From Ralstonia sp. UNC404CL21Col (GTDB taxonomy: Bacteria; Pseudomonadota; Gammaproteobacteria; Burkholderiales; Burkholderiaceae): DNA of 64,000 nt. Positions 1 to 7,663 of this stretch are shown in pieces (the stretch's first letter is position 1; each line of letters opens with the position of its first letter). The position numbers were made by a program, and so were the translations under genes. The DNA lies in the NCBI RefSeq assembly GCF_000620465.1, contig NZ_JIBE01000003.1:1550001-1614000 (forward strand), written 5' to 3'. The notes under the pieces are model-generated. The model saw only the letters and a program-made list of their open reading frames with translations. It had not been told where the DNA came from and made no database searches.

Positions 1-357
1 AGCGAAGGCCGCCCCGCCAACCCGATCGCCGGGATTGCGGTAGCGATCCTCGCGCCGCTGGCGGCGTCGCTCATCCAAATGGCGATTTCCCGCGCACGCG
101 AGTTCGAAGCCGACCGCGGCGGCGCGACCATCAGCGGCGACCCGCAGGCGCTCGCCTCAGCGCTGGACAAGATCCATCGCTATGCGGCCGGCATTCCGTT
201 TGCCGCCGCTGAAGCCCACCCCGCCACCGCGCAAATGATGATCATGAACCCGCTGCATGGCGGCGGCCTGGCCAACCTGTTCAGCACGCACCCGGCCACG
301 GAAGAGCGCATCGCGCGACTGATGCAGATGGCGCAGACTGGGCAATATCCCGCGTAA
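1..357 (+). CDS. htpX: HtpX-type M48 zinc metalloprotease, C-terminal part
   Basis: The frame is open from base 1, so only the last 118 residues are present and the start lies outside the window. HtpX is an inner-membrane zinc protease that degrades misfolded membrane proteins. The visible part holds a hydrophobic segment (about residues 11-26 of the fragment) and then [13 protein letters not shown], which in M48 proteases carries the third zinc ligand (Glu of EFEADR). The HEXXH motif is upstream of the window. The C-terminal [11 protein letters not shown] is typical of the family. It is followed on the same strand by rsmB after 70 bp. Confidence 0.93.
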   Translation, partial: SEGRPANPIAGIAVAILAPLAASLIQMAISRAREFEADRGGATISGDPQALASALDKIHRYAAGIPFAAAEAHPATAQMMIMNPLHGGGLANLFSTHPATEERIARLMQMAQTGQYPA

Positions 358-427
358 AAGCGGCAGCCCGACGGGGCGCTTCCTTTATACTTCCGCAGTC
401 CGCACGAGCCCGCCCATCGCGGGCTCG

Positions 428-1792
428 TTGCATTTTGTCCGCCTGATTTCCTGCCGCCCGATGCGCCTGCCGCCCGATTCCCTCGCCCACGCCTTGTCGC
501 TTGCCGCCGCCGCCCTGGGCAAGCTGCGGCAGGGCACGGCATTGCCGCAGGCCATCGATGCCGTTTGCCAGAGCCAGCCCGCACCGGTGCGCGGCGCCGT
601 GCAGGATCTCGCCTACCGCGCCACGCGCTGGCTGGGCAGCACCGACTGGCTGATCCGCACGCTGATCCCGCGCCCGCCCGCCGAAGGCGCCGCCAATCTG
701 CTGCGTGTAGCGCTCGCACAATTGCTGGACGACCCGCTGCCGTACGCACCGTTCACCGTCGTCGACCAGACCGTGACGGCCGCCTCGGCCGATCCCAAGC
801 TGTCGCACGGCAAGGGCATGATCAACGGCGTGCTGCGCCGCTTCCTGCGCGAGCAACAGGCGCTGGTCGCAGACATGCAGGCGGATCCGTCGGCCGCCAC
901 CAACTACCCGACGTGGTGGATCGACACCGTACGCAGCGCGTATCCCGACACATGGCAAACCATCCTGGCCGCCGGCAACCGCCGCCCGCCGATGGTGCTG
1001 CGCGTGAACCCGCGCCGCATTGCCGTCGACGCGTATCTCGCGCGCCTGGCCGAAGCCGGCATCGACGCCGAGCGCATCGGCGAGCAGGCCGTCCGCCTTG
1101 CGCGCGCCGTGCCCGTTGCCGAACTGCCGGGTTTTGCCGACGGCGATGTCTCCGTGCAGGACGCCGGGGCGCAACTGGCTGCAACGTTGCTCGACGTCGC
1201 GCCCGGGCAGCGCGTGCTCGATGCGTGCGCCGCGCCGGGCGGCAAGACCGGCCATCTGCTGGAGCTGGCTGACGGCCTGGACGTCACGGCGCTTGAGTCG
1301 GATGCCGCGCGCGCCGTGCGTATCACCGAAAATCTCGCACGCCTGAGCCAGACCGCCATGCTCTGCGTTGGCGACGCGGCCCAACCCGACACCTGGTGGG
1401 ACGGCCGACCGTTCGACCGCATCCTGGCCGATGTGCCGTGTTCGGCCGCCGGCATCGTGCGGCGCCATCCGGACATCCGCTGGCTGCGCCGCCCCGCCGA
1501 CCTCAAGGCGCTGGTCCGGCTGCAGCGCGACATCGTGCGCGCCCTCTGGGCATGCCTGAAGCCGGGTGGCAAGTTGGTTTATGTCACGTGTTCGATTTTT
1601 CCGACGGAAGGCGAGGACCAGGCCCGATGGTTTGAACGCCATCTGGAAGATGCGATACGATTGCACGCGCCCGGCCAGTTGCTGCCGGTCTCGCCCGACG
1701 CGGCGCAGACCAGCGGATTCGACGCCGGCGCGTCGCCCTTGCCGCTCGATCACGACGGCTTCTTTTACGCGGTTTTCCAGAAACGGCCTTGA
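428..1792 (+). CDS. rsmB: 16S rRNA m5C967 methyltransferase RsmB
   Basis: Cytoplasmic SAM-dependent enzyme that methylates C967 of 16S rRNA. The N-terminal ~150 residues are NusB-like and RNA-binding (YAPFTVVDQTV, SHGKGMINGVLRR). The Rossmann methyltransferase half has the SAM loop DACAAPGGKT from about residue 265, the conserved DVPCSAAGIVRRHPDIRW with Cys338, and the catalytic TCSIFPTEGE with Cys388. At 454 residues it is slightly longer than usual. ATG at 461 (MRLPPDSLAHAL) is an equally possible start, since neither ATG has a clear Shine-Dalgarno. The next gene starts 13 bp after the stop, so the two are probably cotranscribed. Confidence 0.95.
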   Translation: MHFVRLISCRPMRLPPDSLAHALSLAAAALGKLRQGTALPQAIDAVCQSQPAPVRGAVQDLAYRATRWLGSTDWLIRTLIPRPPAEGAANLLRVALAQLLDDPLPYAPFTVVDQTVTAASADPKLSHGKGMINGVLRRFLREQQALVADMQADPSAATNYPTWWIDTVRSAYPDTWQTILAAGNRRPPMVLRVNPRRIAVDAYLARLAEAGIDAERIGEQAVRLARAVPVAELPGFADGDVSVQDAGAQLAATLLDVAPGQRVLDACAAPGGKTGHLLELADGLDVTALESDAARAVRITENLARLSQTAMLCVGDAAQPDTWWDGRPFDRILADVPCSAAGIVRRHPDIRWLRRPADLKALVRLQRDIVRALWACLKPGGKLVYVTCSIFPTEGEDQARWFERHLEDAIRLHAPGQLLPVSPDAAQTSGFDAGASPLPLDHDGFFYAVFQKRP

Positions 1793-1805
1793 TGCACCGA
1801 CCGTT

Positions 1806-2576
1806 GTGACTGTCATCCTTCGCCCATCGATCCGGCTGCTGCAAACCCGGTTCCGGCAGATTCTGCAACGGCTGGTCGCGCTGGTCGCATTGGGCATGCT
1901 GCTTTGGTGGCCGGTCGCGGCGCCCGCACAGTCCATCGAAATCAACCGGGCGCAGCTGGAATACGCCGACGGCGGCTGGAACCTCTCCGCCGATTTCGAT
2001 TTCGATCTGCCCAGCAACCTCGAAGACGCAGTGAACAAGGGCATCGCGCTCTACTTCCTCGTCGAATTCGAACTGATCCGCCCGCGCTGGTATTGGTTTG
2101 ACGACCACGCCATCAGCGCCACGCGCGTGGTGCGGCTGTCGTATCACCCCCTCACACGCCAATACCGGGTATCGACCGGCGGCCTGCAGGTGCCGTTCTC
2201 GCGGCTGAAAGACGCCGTCGATTTCATGCAGCACGTGCGCGGCTGGCGTGTGTTCGAGCAGCGCGCCGTCAAGGCCGGCGAAACCGTGCAGGCCGAAGTG
2301 CGCATGCGCCTGGACGTGACGCAACTGCCCAAGCCATTCCAGATCAACGCCGTCAACACGCGCGACTGGAATCTCAGCTCCGAGTGGAAGCGCTTCAGCG
2401 TGCTGGTGCCGAATGAGCCGCCGCCCGCCCCGGCGCCCGCGCCTGTTGCGCCACCGGCCAGCCCACCGGCATCCTCGCCGCCTGCTTCCGGGTCGTCGGG
2501 GCTGTCGCCCAATCCGGGCTGGGGGATGAGCGCCGGCCCGTCCAGCGCAGGCACGTTGCTGGCCCCCGCCAAATGA
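1806..2576 (+). CDS. DUF4390 family exported/membrane protein
   Basis: A 256-residue protein of unknown function that commonly precedes NtrY in this bacterial group. The GTG at 1806 is chosen because it follows the rsmB stop directly and leads into a basic stretch and a hydrophobic segment (LVALVALGMLLWWPVAAPAQ, about residues 23-42), a signal peptide or anchor. The mature part has the family pattern (LEYADGGWNLSADFDFDLP, ITRQYRV-type strands). It ends in a Pro/Ala-rich low-complexity tail from about residue 200. Its stop overlaps the ntrY ATG (ATGA at 2573-2576), indicating translational coupling and a role connected with the NtrY sensor, which is inference. Confidence 0.85.
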   Translation: MTVILRPSIRLLQTRFRQILQRLVALVALGMLLWWPVAAPAQSIEINRAQLEYADGGWNLSADFDFDLPSNLEDAVNKGIALYFLVEFELIRPRWYWFDDHAISATRVVRLSYHPLTRQYRVSTGGLQVPFSRLKDAVDFMQHVRGWRVFEQRAVKAGETVQAEVRMRLDVTQLPKPFQINAVNTRDWNLSSEWKRFSVLVPNEPPPAPAPAPVAPPASPPASSPPASGSSGLSPNPGWGMSAGPSSAGTLLAPAK

Positions 2577-5074
2577 TCTTCGATCGCAGCTACAAGCGGC
2601 TGCTCTATCAGGTGGTGGCAGGCACCATCGTCTTTCTGGCGATCGTGCTGGTCGGGCTGCTGGCTGCCGCATCGGCCAACACCGAATTCTTCGACCGGTA
2701 TTTCACGCTGCTCTACAAGGTCAACCTCGTCATCGGGGTGCTGCTGGTGGTCATCATCGGTGGGCTGATGCTGGCGCTGGCGCTGCGCGCGCGGCGCGGC
2801 AAGTTCGGCACGCGGCTGATGACCAAGCTGGCGGTGTTCTTCGGCGTGGTCGGCGTGCTGCCAGGGGTGCTGATCTACCTGGTGTCGCTGCAGTTCGTAT
2901 CGCGCAGCATCGAGTCGTGGTTCGACGTGAAGGTCGAATCCGCGCTGGAGGCCGGCCTGAACCTTGGCCGCTCGACCATGGATACCGCGCTGGCCGATCT
3001 GCAGAACAAAGGCCGCCTGATTGCCGAGCAGGTGGGCGATGGGTCAGCCTCGGCCACGGCCATCACGCTCAATCGATTGCGTGAGCAGTTCGGCGTGCAG
3101 GAAGCGACGATCTTCACGGCCAGCGGCCGGGTGATCGCCACGGCGTCAAACACCTACGACACGCTCGTGCCGAACCTGCCCGATCAGGCTGTGCTAGAGC
3201 AGGCCCGCGCTCCCGGCGGCTATGCGAGCCTGGAAGGCGGCAGCGATGCGGAAACCGATAGCGCCTCCGCGCCCGCCGCTTCGGCACCTTCGGCACCTTC
3301 GGCACCTGCGGCACCTGCGGCACCACGCGCCAACGGCCGCCGAAGCGATCTGTACCAACTCCATGTGGTGGTGGCGCTGGGAACAGCGTCCCGCGACGAA
3401 CCGAGCCTCGGACTGAGCACGCCGGCACGCAAATGGGCCGGCACCGGTTTGCTGGCAGACCGCCGGCCGGAAGATGGCGGTGGCACCTCGCGCGGCTTCG
3501 GCCTGATCGGCGAGAGCGGCCGCGACGAACGCTTCCTGCAGCTCGTGCAGCCGGTGCCGCAGGCGCTCGCGCGCAACGCCGACGCCGTCCAGCGCGCCTA
3601 CCAGGAATACCAGGAGAAAGCGCTCGGCCGCACCGGCCTGCGCAAGATGTATATCGGCACGCTCACGCTCACGCTGTTCCTGGCGGTGTTCATCGCGGTG
3701 ATGCTCGCGCTGCTGCTCGGCGCGCAGCTGGCACGGCCGCTGCTAATGCTGCTCCAGGGCACGCGCGAAGTGGCCGAGGGCGATCTCTCGCCCAAGCGCG
3801 AATTGCATACGCGCGACGAACTCGGTGTGCTCACCCAGCAGTTCAACCAGATGACGCGGCAGCTGGCCGACGCGCGCCGCGCCGTGGAGCAGAATCGCGC
3901 GGCACTCGAGCAATCGAAGGCCTATCTTGAGAGCGTGCTGACCAACCTGACCGCGGGCGTCTTCGTGTTCGACCATCGCTTCGTGCTGCTGACCGCCAAC
4001 CCGGGTGCCGAGCGCATCTTCAAACAGCCCTTTGGCGCGTGGGTCGGTCAGGGGCTGACCAGCATCACGCCGGTGGCGGCCTTCGCGCCGGTGGTCGAAC
4101 AGGCCTTTGCCGAGCAAGACGCAAGCACGGCCGCCGGCGGCGCGGTGGCCCACTGGCAGAAGCAGGTCGAAATTCCGCTCGAAGACGAAGACGAGCCCCT
4201 CACGCTGCTGGTGCGCGGCACGCGCCTGCCCGGCCCGTCCGTCGGCGCGCACGGCACCGAGCGCGGCTACGTGGTCGTGTTCGACGATATTTCCGACGTG
4301 ATCTCGGCGCAGCGCTCTGTGGCGTGGGGCGAGGTTGCGCGGCGCCTTGCGCACGAGATCAAGAATCCGCTCACGCCCATCCAGCTCTCGGCCGAGCGCC
4401 TGGAGATGAAGCTTTCGCCCAAGTTGTCCGAGGCGGACGCCGATGTGCTGCGGCGCGGCGCCACCACCATCGTCAATCAGGTGGCCGCGATGAAGCGCAT
4501 GGTCGATGACTTCCGCGACTACGCCCGCACGCCGCCGGCCATGCTGCAGGAGCTGGACCTGAACGCGCTGGCCGCCGAGGTGCTGCACCTGTACGGCATC
4601 GATCACCCTGACCGCCGCGACCATCCCGTCATCGAAGCCAAGCTGGGCGCCAATCTGCCGCTCATCAAGGGCGACCCGACGCAACTGCGCCAGGTCATCC
4701 ACAACCTCCTGCAGAACGCGCAGGACGCCGTGGCGGAGAACGAAGCGGCCGGGCGACCTGCTCCGCATGTCATGTTGCAAACTGACACGGTAGAATACGA
4801 CGACGCCTCGGGCGCGCGGCGGCAGGCCGTGCGGCTTGCGATCGCGGACAACGGCGGCGGGTTCTCTTCCCGCATCCTCAACCGCGCCTTCGAGCCGTAC
4901 GTCACGACCAAAGCCAAGGGCACAGGATTGGGCTTGGCCATGGTGAAGAAAATCATGGACGAGCACGGGGCGCGCATCGAATTGCGCAACCGCCAGTCCA
5001 GCACAACATCGGGCACATCGGGTACCGACACCGTCGGCGCCCAGGTTTCCATACTGTTCGTAAAACTCGCGTAG
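2573..5074 (+). CDS. ntrY: NtrY-type membrane sensor histidine kinase
   Basis: An 833-residue sensor kinase that would phosphorylate the NtrX-type regulator encoded next. The order is N-terminal membrane helices (about 10-35, 45-65, 85-110), an extracytoplasmic stretch, another helix near 365-390, HAMP (ARPLLMLLQGTREVAEGDLSP), a PAS-like region with NLTAGVFVFDHRF, then HisKA with RRLAHEIKNPLTPIQLS (phosphoacceptor His about 594). The ATPase domain follows with NLLQNAQDA, DNGGGF and GTGLGLAMVKKIMDEHG. The family is associated with nitrogen and redox control. The extracytoplasmic loop contains a low-complexity Ala/Ser/Pro run encoded by a 9-bp tandem repeat (3281-3325). The start overlaps the preceding stop. 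Confidence 0.93.
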   Translation: MIFDRSYKRLLYQVVAGTIVFLAIVLVGLLAAASANTEFFDRYFTLLYKVNLVIGVLLVVIIGGLMLALALRARRGKFGTRLMTKLAVFFGVVGVLPGVLIYLVSLQFVSRSIESWFDVKVESALEAGLNLGRSTMDTALADLQNKGRLIAEQVGDGSASATAITLNRLREQFGVQEATIFTASGRVIATASNTYDTLVPNLPDQAVLEQARAPGGYASLEGGSDAETDSASAPAASAPSAPSAPAAPAAPRANGRRSDLYQLHVVVALGTASRDEPSLGLSTPARKWAGTGLLADRRPEDGGGTSRGFGLIGESGRDERFLQLVQPVPQALARNADAVQRAYQEYQEKALGRTGLRKMYIGTLTLTLFLAVFIAVMLALLLGAQLARPLLMLLQGTREVAEGDLSPKRELHTRDELGVLTQQFNQMTRQLADARRAVEQNRAALEQSKAYLESVLTNLTAGVFVFDHRFVLLTANPGAERIFKQPFGAWVGQGLTSITPVAAFAPVVEQAFAEQDASTAAGGAVAHWQKQVEIPLEDEDEPLTLLVRGTRLPGPSVGAHGTERGYVVVFDDISDVISAQRSVAWGEVARRLAHEIKNPLTPIQLSAERLEMKLSPKLSEADADVLRRGATTIVNQVAAMKRMVDDFRDYARTPPAMLQELDLNALAAEVLHLYGIDHPDRRDHPVIEAKLGANLPLIKGDPTQLRQVIHNLLQNAQDAVAENEAAGRPAPHVMLQTDTVEYDDASGARRQAVRLAIADNGGGFSSRILNRAFEPYVTTKAKGTGLGLAMVKKIMDEHGARIELRNRQSSTTSGTSGTDTVGAQVSILFVKLA
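3281..3325. repeat. 9-bp tandem repeat inside ntrY
   Basis: Five consecutive 9-bp units of the form (t/g)cggcacc(t/a), three with tcg and two with gcg starts, encode Ser-Ala-Pro and Ala-Ala-Pro tripeptides in the extracytoplasmic linker of NtrY. The unit is a multiple of three, so copy-number change would alter linker length without a frameshift. Confidence 0.85.
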
Positions 5075-5110
5075 CGCGGACGGCAATCCCGCCGCACATA
5101 GAGGAAAAGC

Positions 5111-5824
5111 ATGGCCACCATCCTCGTTGTCGACGACGAAATGGGTATCCGGGAGTTGCTCTCCGAAATCCTCGGAGACGAAGGGCACGTTGTTGAAGTC
5201 GCCGAGAACGCGCAGCGCGCGCGCGAATACCGCGCGAACGCAACGCCCGACCTCGTCCTGCTCGATATCTGGATGCCGGATACCGACGGCGTGACGCTGC
5301 TCAAGGAATGGGCGTCGCAAGGTCTGCTCACCATGCCCGTCATCATGATGTCGGGCCACGCCACCATCGACACTGCTGTCGAAGCGACCAAGATCGGGGC
5401 GCTGAATTTCCTGGAGAAGCCCATCGCGCTGCAGAAACTGCTGACCGCGGTGGAGCAGGGCCTGTCGCGCAGCAAGGAAAAGCCGCGCTCCGCAGCACCG
5501 GCTGCCGCACCGGTGGCGGGGCAGGCAGGGGCCGCACCCAACGCCGCAGCAGCGGGTGCGCCCGCTGGGCCCGATCGCACCGATATCAATGGCGTACCGA
5601 CCCGCGCAGCCGAAGGCGGCGGCATGCAGTTCTCGTTCGACATGCCGCTGCGCGAAGCGCGTGACCTGTTCGAGCGCGCCTACTTCGAATACCACCTGCA
5701 GCGCGAAGGCGGCAGCATGACGCGCGTGGCCGAAAAGACCGGCCTGGAACGGACTCACCTGTACCGCAAGCTCAAGCAACTGGGCGTCGAACTCTCGCGC
5801 AACAAGGGCGAGCCGGCGGCCTGA
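5111..5824 (+). CDS. ntrX: NtrX-like response regulator with Fis-type HTH, no AAA+ domain
   Basis: Partner regulator of NtrY, 37 bp downstream and preceded by aggaaaag. The receiver domain occupies residues 1-120, with the acidic pair DDE at 8-10, phospho-acceptor Asp52 in LLDIWMPD, and Lys in FLEKPIAL. A flexible Ala/Pro/Gly-rich linker runs from about 120 to 175. A C-terminal Fis-like helix-turn-helix follows (FERAYFEYHLQREGGSMTRVAEKTGLERTHLYRKL). Classical NtrX proteins are about 450 residues, with a sigma-54-activating AAA+ domain between these parts. Here the protein is 237 residues and that domain is absent, so it cannot remodel sigma-54 polymerase. This resembles the ActR/RegA layout. 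Confidence 0.88.
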   Translation: MATILVVDDEMGIRELLSEILGDEGHVVEVAENAQRAREYRANATPDLVLLDIWMPDTDGVTLLKEWASQGLLTMPVIMMSGHATIDTAVEATKIGALNFLEKPIALQKLLTAVEQGLSRSKEKPRSAAPAAAPVAGQAGAAPNAAAAGAPAGPDRTDINGVPTRAAEGGGMQFSFDMPLREARDLFERAYFEYHLQREGGSMTRVAEKTGLERTHLYRKLKQLGVELSRNKGEPAA

Positions 5825-5846
5825 TCATCAAAGTGCTTGGAGGTAC

Positions 5847-5876
5847 TTGACGACTGGGCGCACACCCTGTCATACT
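5847..5876 (+). promoter_or_regulatory. Sigma-70 promoter of tRNA-Phe
   Basis: TTGACG at 5847-5852 and CATACT at 5871-5876 are separated by 18 bp. The expected start lies about 10 bp before the mature tRNA. Seen by eye only. Confidence 0.5.
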
Positions 5877-5891
5877 TGCCTTTCTTTGCTT

Positions 5892-5967
5892 GGCCCGGTA
5901 GCTCAGTTGGTAGAGCAGCGGATTGAAAATCCGCGTGTCGGTGGTTCGATTCCGCCCCAGGCCACCA
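5892..5967 (+). tRNA. tRNA-Phe (GAA)
   Basis: A complete 76-nt cloverleaf with encoded CCA end. The D arm is GCTC...GAGC, the anticodon stem-loop has GAA in the loop ttGAAaa, and the T arm has loop TTCGATT. The anticodon GAA reads UUC/UUU. In the acceptor stem, GGCCCGG pairs with CCAGGCC except at position 5, where C faces A68, leaving a C-A mismatch. A Rho-independent terminator follows about 40 bp downstream. Confidence 0.97.
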
Positions 5968-6009
5968 AAATTCTTCGCCCTTCAAGATCAATCGATTTTG
6001 CAGGGCAAC

Positions 6010-6038
6010 AAAAAAGACCTCCTCGCGAGGTCTTTTTT
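6010..6038 (+). terminator. Rho-independent terminator after tRNA-Phe
   Basis: Stem gacctc/gaggtc with loop ctcgc, flanked by A6 and T6. The symmetry makes it usable in both directions. Confidence 0.9.
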
Positions 6039-6254
6039 CATTTCTGCGACGCCGTTCGCGCGTCCCCGTCATCTCCTCATTTGCCGCGCCCGCCGCCGAT
6101 CTGCGGCGCAGTGTCGCACGCACAAAAAATGTACCCGAGCCTCTTGACGCAGCGCAGCTTAGGGTATACCTAGCGGCGCAAACTGCGCCAAACTGTCGCA
6201 GGTCTCGGTATAGTGACTCAACGCTATCAAGCGGCAAGCACAAGGAGATTCTCC

Positions 6255-6560
6255 ATGGCACTCGTTGGCACCGGTCACCACCACTTTCATTTCCACGCTT
6301 TCGACGGCATCAGCCGCAAGACGCGGTTGACGTGGTTGCGCAATGCCGCGGCGCTGACGTGCCTGATGGCGCTTGTCGCGGCGATGTGGGTGGGCGGCAA
6401 TCTGTCGGCCCTCACGCACACGCCACTCATGAGCGGGGTGTCGTCGATAGGCGCGGTGATGATTCTGGCCTGCACGTGCATGGCGCTGAGCCTGCTGGGG
6501 CTGATCGGCGCCGGCTTCTTCCAACTTCGCATGGAACAGCTCGACGCGCCGGCAACCTGA
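6255..6560 (+). CDS. Small two-helix membrane protein, unknown
   Basis: I do not recognise this 101-residue protein. The ATG at 6255 is chosen because aaggag lies 7 bp upstream; an upstream in-frame ATG at 6213 has no such site. The N-terminus is His/Phe-rich (GTGHHHFHFHAF, residues 5-16), which could bind metal or be incidental. Two hydrophobic segments follow at about 29-50 and 62-88, and the C-terminus is short and polar. It stands alone, between the tRNA terminator and two tandem terminators, so it is probably monocistronic. Confidence 0.7.
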   Translation: MALVGTGHHHFHFHAFDGISRKTRLTWLRNAAALTCLMALVAAMWVGGNLSALTHTPLMSGVSSIGAVMILACTCMALSLLGLIGAGFFQLRMEQLDAPAT

Positions 6561-6581
6561 GACGCACGCATCACACGCACG

Positions 6582-6605
6582 ACGGAGGCTTCGGCCTCCG
6601 TTTTT
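6582..6605 (+). terminator. Rho-independent terminator
   Basis: Stem cggaggc/gcctccg with a TTCG tetraloop, followed by T5. It closes the small membrane-protein gene. Confidence 0.9.
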
Positions 6606-6615
6606 GTTTGCCTAG

Positions 6616-6646
6616 ACGGCCGCATTCCTGGGATGCGGCCGTTTTT
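6616..6646 (+). terminator. Second tandem terminator
   Basis: 10-bp stem acggccgcat/atgcggccgt with loop tcctggg, then T-rich sequence. It lies 10 bp after the first terminator and forms a double stop ahead of the RpiR-type gene. Confidence 0.85.
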
Positions 6647-6679
6647 GCGTTTGCCCAACGCACTGAGCTCAATCCGATC

Positions 6680-6716
6680 TTGACTCATTTGTTTCAATTA
6701 CGTAGTTTACGAAACA
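6680..6716 (+). promoter_or_regulatory. Promoter with dyad operator for the RpiR cluster
   Basis: TTGACT (6680-6685) and TAGTTT (6703-6708) are spaced by 17 bp. The dyad TGTTTC (6690-6695) N15 GAAACA (6711-6716) straddles the -10 region. It is well placed for repression by the adjacent RpiR-family protein, which is inference. Confidence 0.5.
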
Positions 6717-6738
6717 GTTGAATCAACTCGGTCACCTC

Positions 6739-7647
6739 ATGACGTTCGATGGGCTCATGCAAACGCTGCGCGACCGCGCCGGCGATTTGTCTCCGCAACT
6801 GCAGCGCGCCGCCATGTTGCTGGAAACGCACCAGCACGACATCGCCCTGCTCTCGATGCGGGATTTTGCGCGCCGCTGCGACCTGCCGCCGGCCACGTTT
6901 TCGCGCCTGGCACGCGCGCTGGGCTTTGACGACTTTGCGGCGCTGCGCGACATCTGCGTGAACCACCTGCGCCAGCAAGCCGATGGCTTTACCGGCCGGG
7001 CCAATGCGTTGCAAGGCGACGACGCAGCAGGCGCGTCGGAGGCCGAGCGCATCGGCATGGCAATCGGCGCGCATGTGCAGTCGGCGTTTTCGCCGGCCAA
7101 CGTCGCAGCGTTGGAGACCGTGGCCAGCGCCCTCTGCAAGGCGCGCCGTGTCTTCCTGCTGGGCGCACGCAGTTGCCTGGCGCTGACGCATGCATTCGGC
7201 TATGCCGCGCAGCTGTTCGACGACAAGGTCACGCTGTGCGCCGGCAGCGGCAACACGCTGGCCGACCCGCTGCGCTTTTGCGGCGAGGGCGACATCGTCG
7301 TGGCCGTCACGTTTGATCCGTACACGCGCGAGGTCGTCGAAGCGATGCAGTACGCGCATGCGCGCGGGGCGCGCCTCGTATACGTGACCGACAGCGCCAT
7401 CGCCCCCGGCGCTGAACTGGCGTGGCAGCACCTCGTCGCGCCCGTCGCCATTCCGTCGTTCTTCCATTCGCTGGCCGCGCCGATGGCGCTGCTCGACGCG
7501 CTGCTGATGACCTGGTTCCGCCACGCCGGGCCCACCGCGCTCGCCCACTTGGCCGACAGCGACGCCCAACTCAAGCAACAAGCCGCCTACGTGCGCAGCG
7601 CCCGCCGCAGTGAAGCGGCTGTCGCCGTGCCGCCCACCCAACGTTGA
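6739..7647 (+). CDS. MurR/RpiR family transcriptional regulator
   Basis: DNA-binding regulator of 302 residues. The N-terminal HTH_6 domain (about 1-78) includes RDFARRCDLPPATFSRLARALGF. The C-terminal SIS domain (about 110-245) includes RRVFLLGARSCLALTHAFGYAAQLF and GDIVVAVTFDPYTREVVEAM, which normally binds a phosphorylated or sugar-like effector. ATG at 6739 is preferred over TTG at 6718, because the latter would lie almost on the expected transcription start. It is followed 16 bp later by the aminotransferase and probably controls that catabolic cluster and itself through the dyad at 6690-6716. Confidence 0.85.
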   Translation: MTFDGLMQTLRDRAGDLSPQLQRAAMLLETHQHDIALLSMRDFARRCDLPPATFSRLARALGFDDFAALRDICVNHLRQQADGFTGRANALQGDDAAGASEAERIGMAIGAHVQSAFSPANVAALETVASALCKARRVFLLGARSCLALTHAFGYAAQLFDDKVTLCAGSGNTLADPLRFCGEGDIVVAVTFDPYTREVVEAMQYAHARGARLVYVTDSAIAPGAELAWQHLVAPVAIPSFFHSLAAPMALLDALLMTWFRHAGPTALAHLADSDAQLKQQAAYVRSARRSEAAVAVPPTQR

Positions 7648-7663
7648 CCTCCCGAGATCGCCC

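Noticed and set aside
281-2044. Long minus-strand open frame opposite rsmB and DUF4390
   Set aside because: It is a high-GC shadow with no domain-like motifs; the plus strand encodes clear RsmB motifs.
3743-5779. 678-codon minus-strand frame opposite ntrY/ntrX
   Set aside because: Shadow frame with low-complexity composition; plus-strand kinase motifs are unambiguous.
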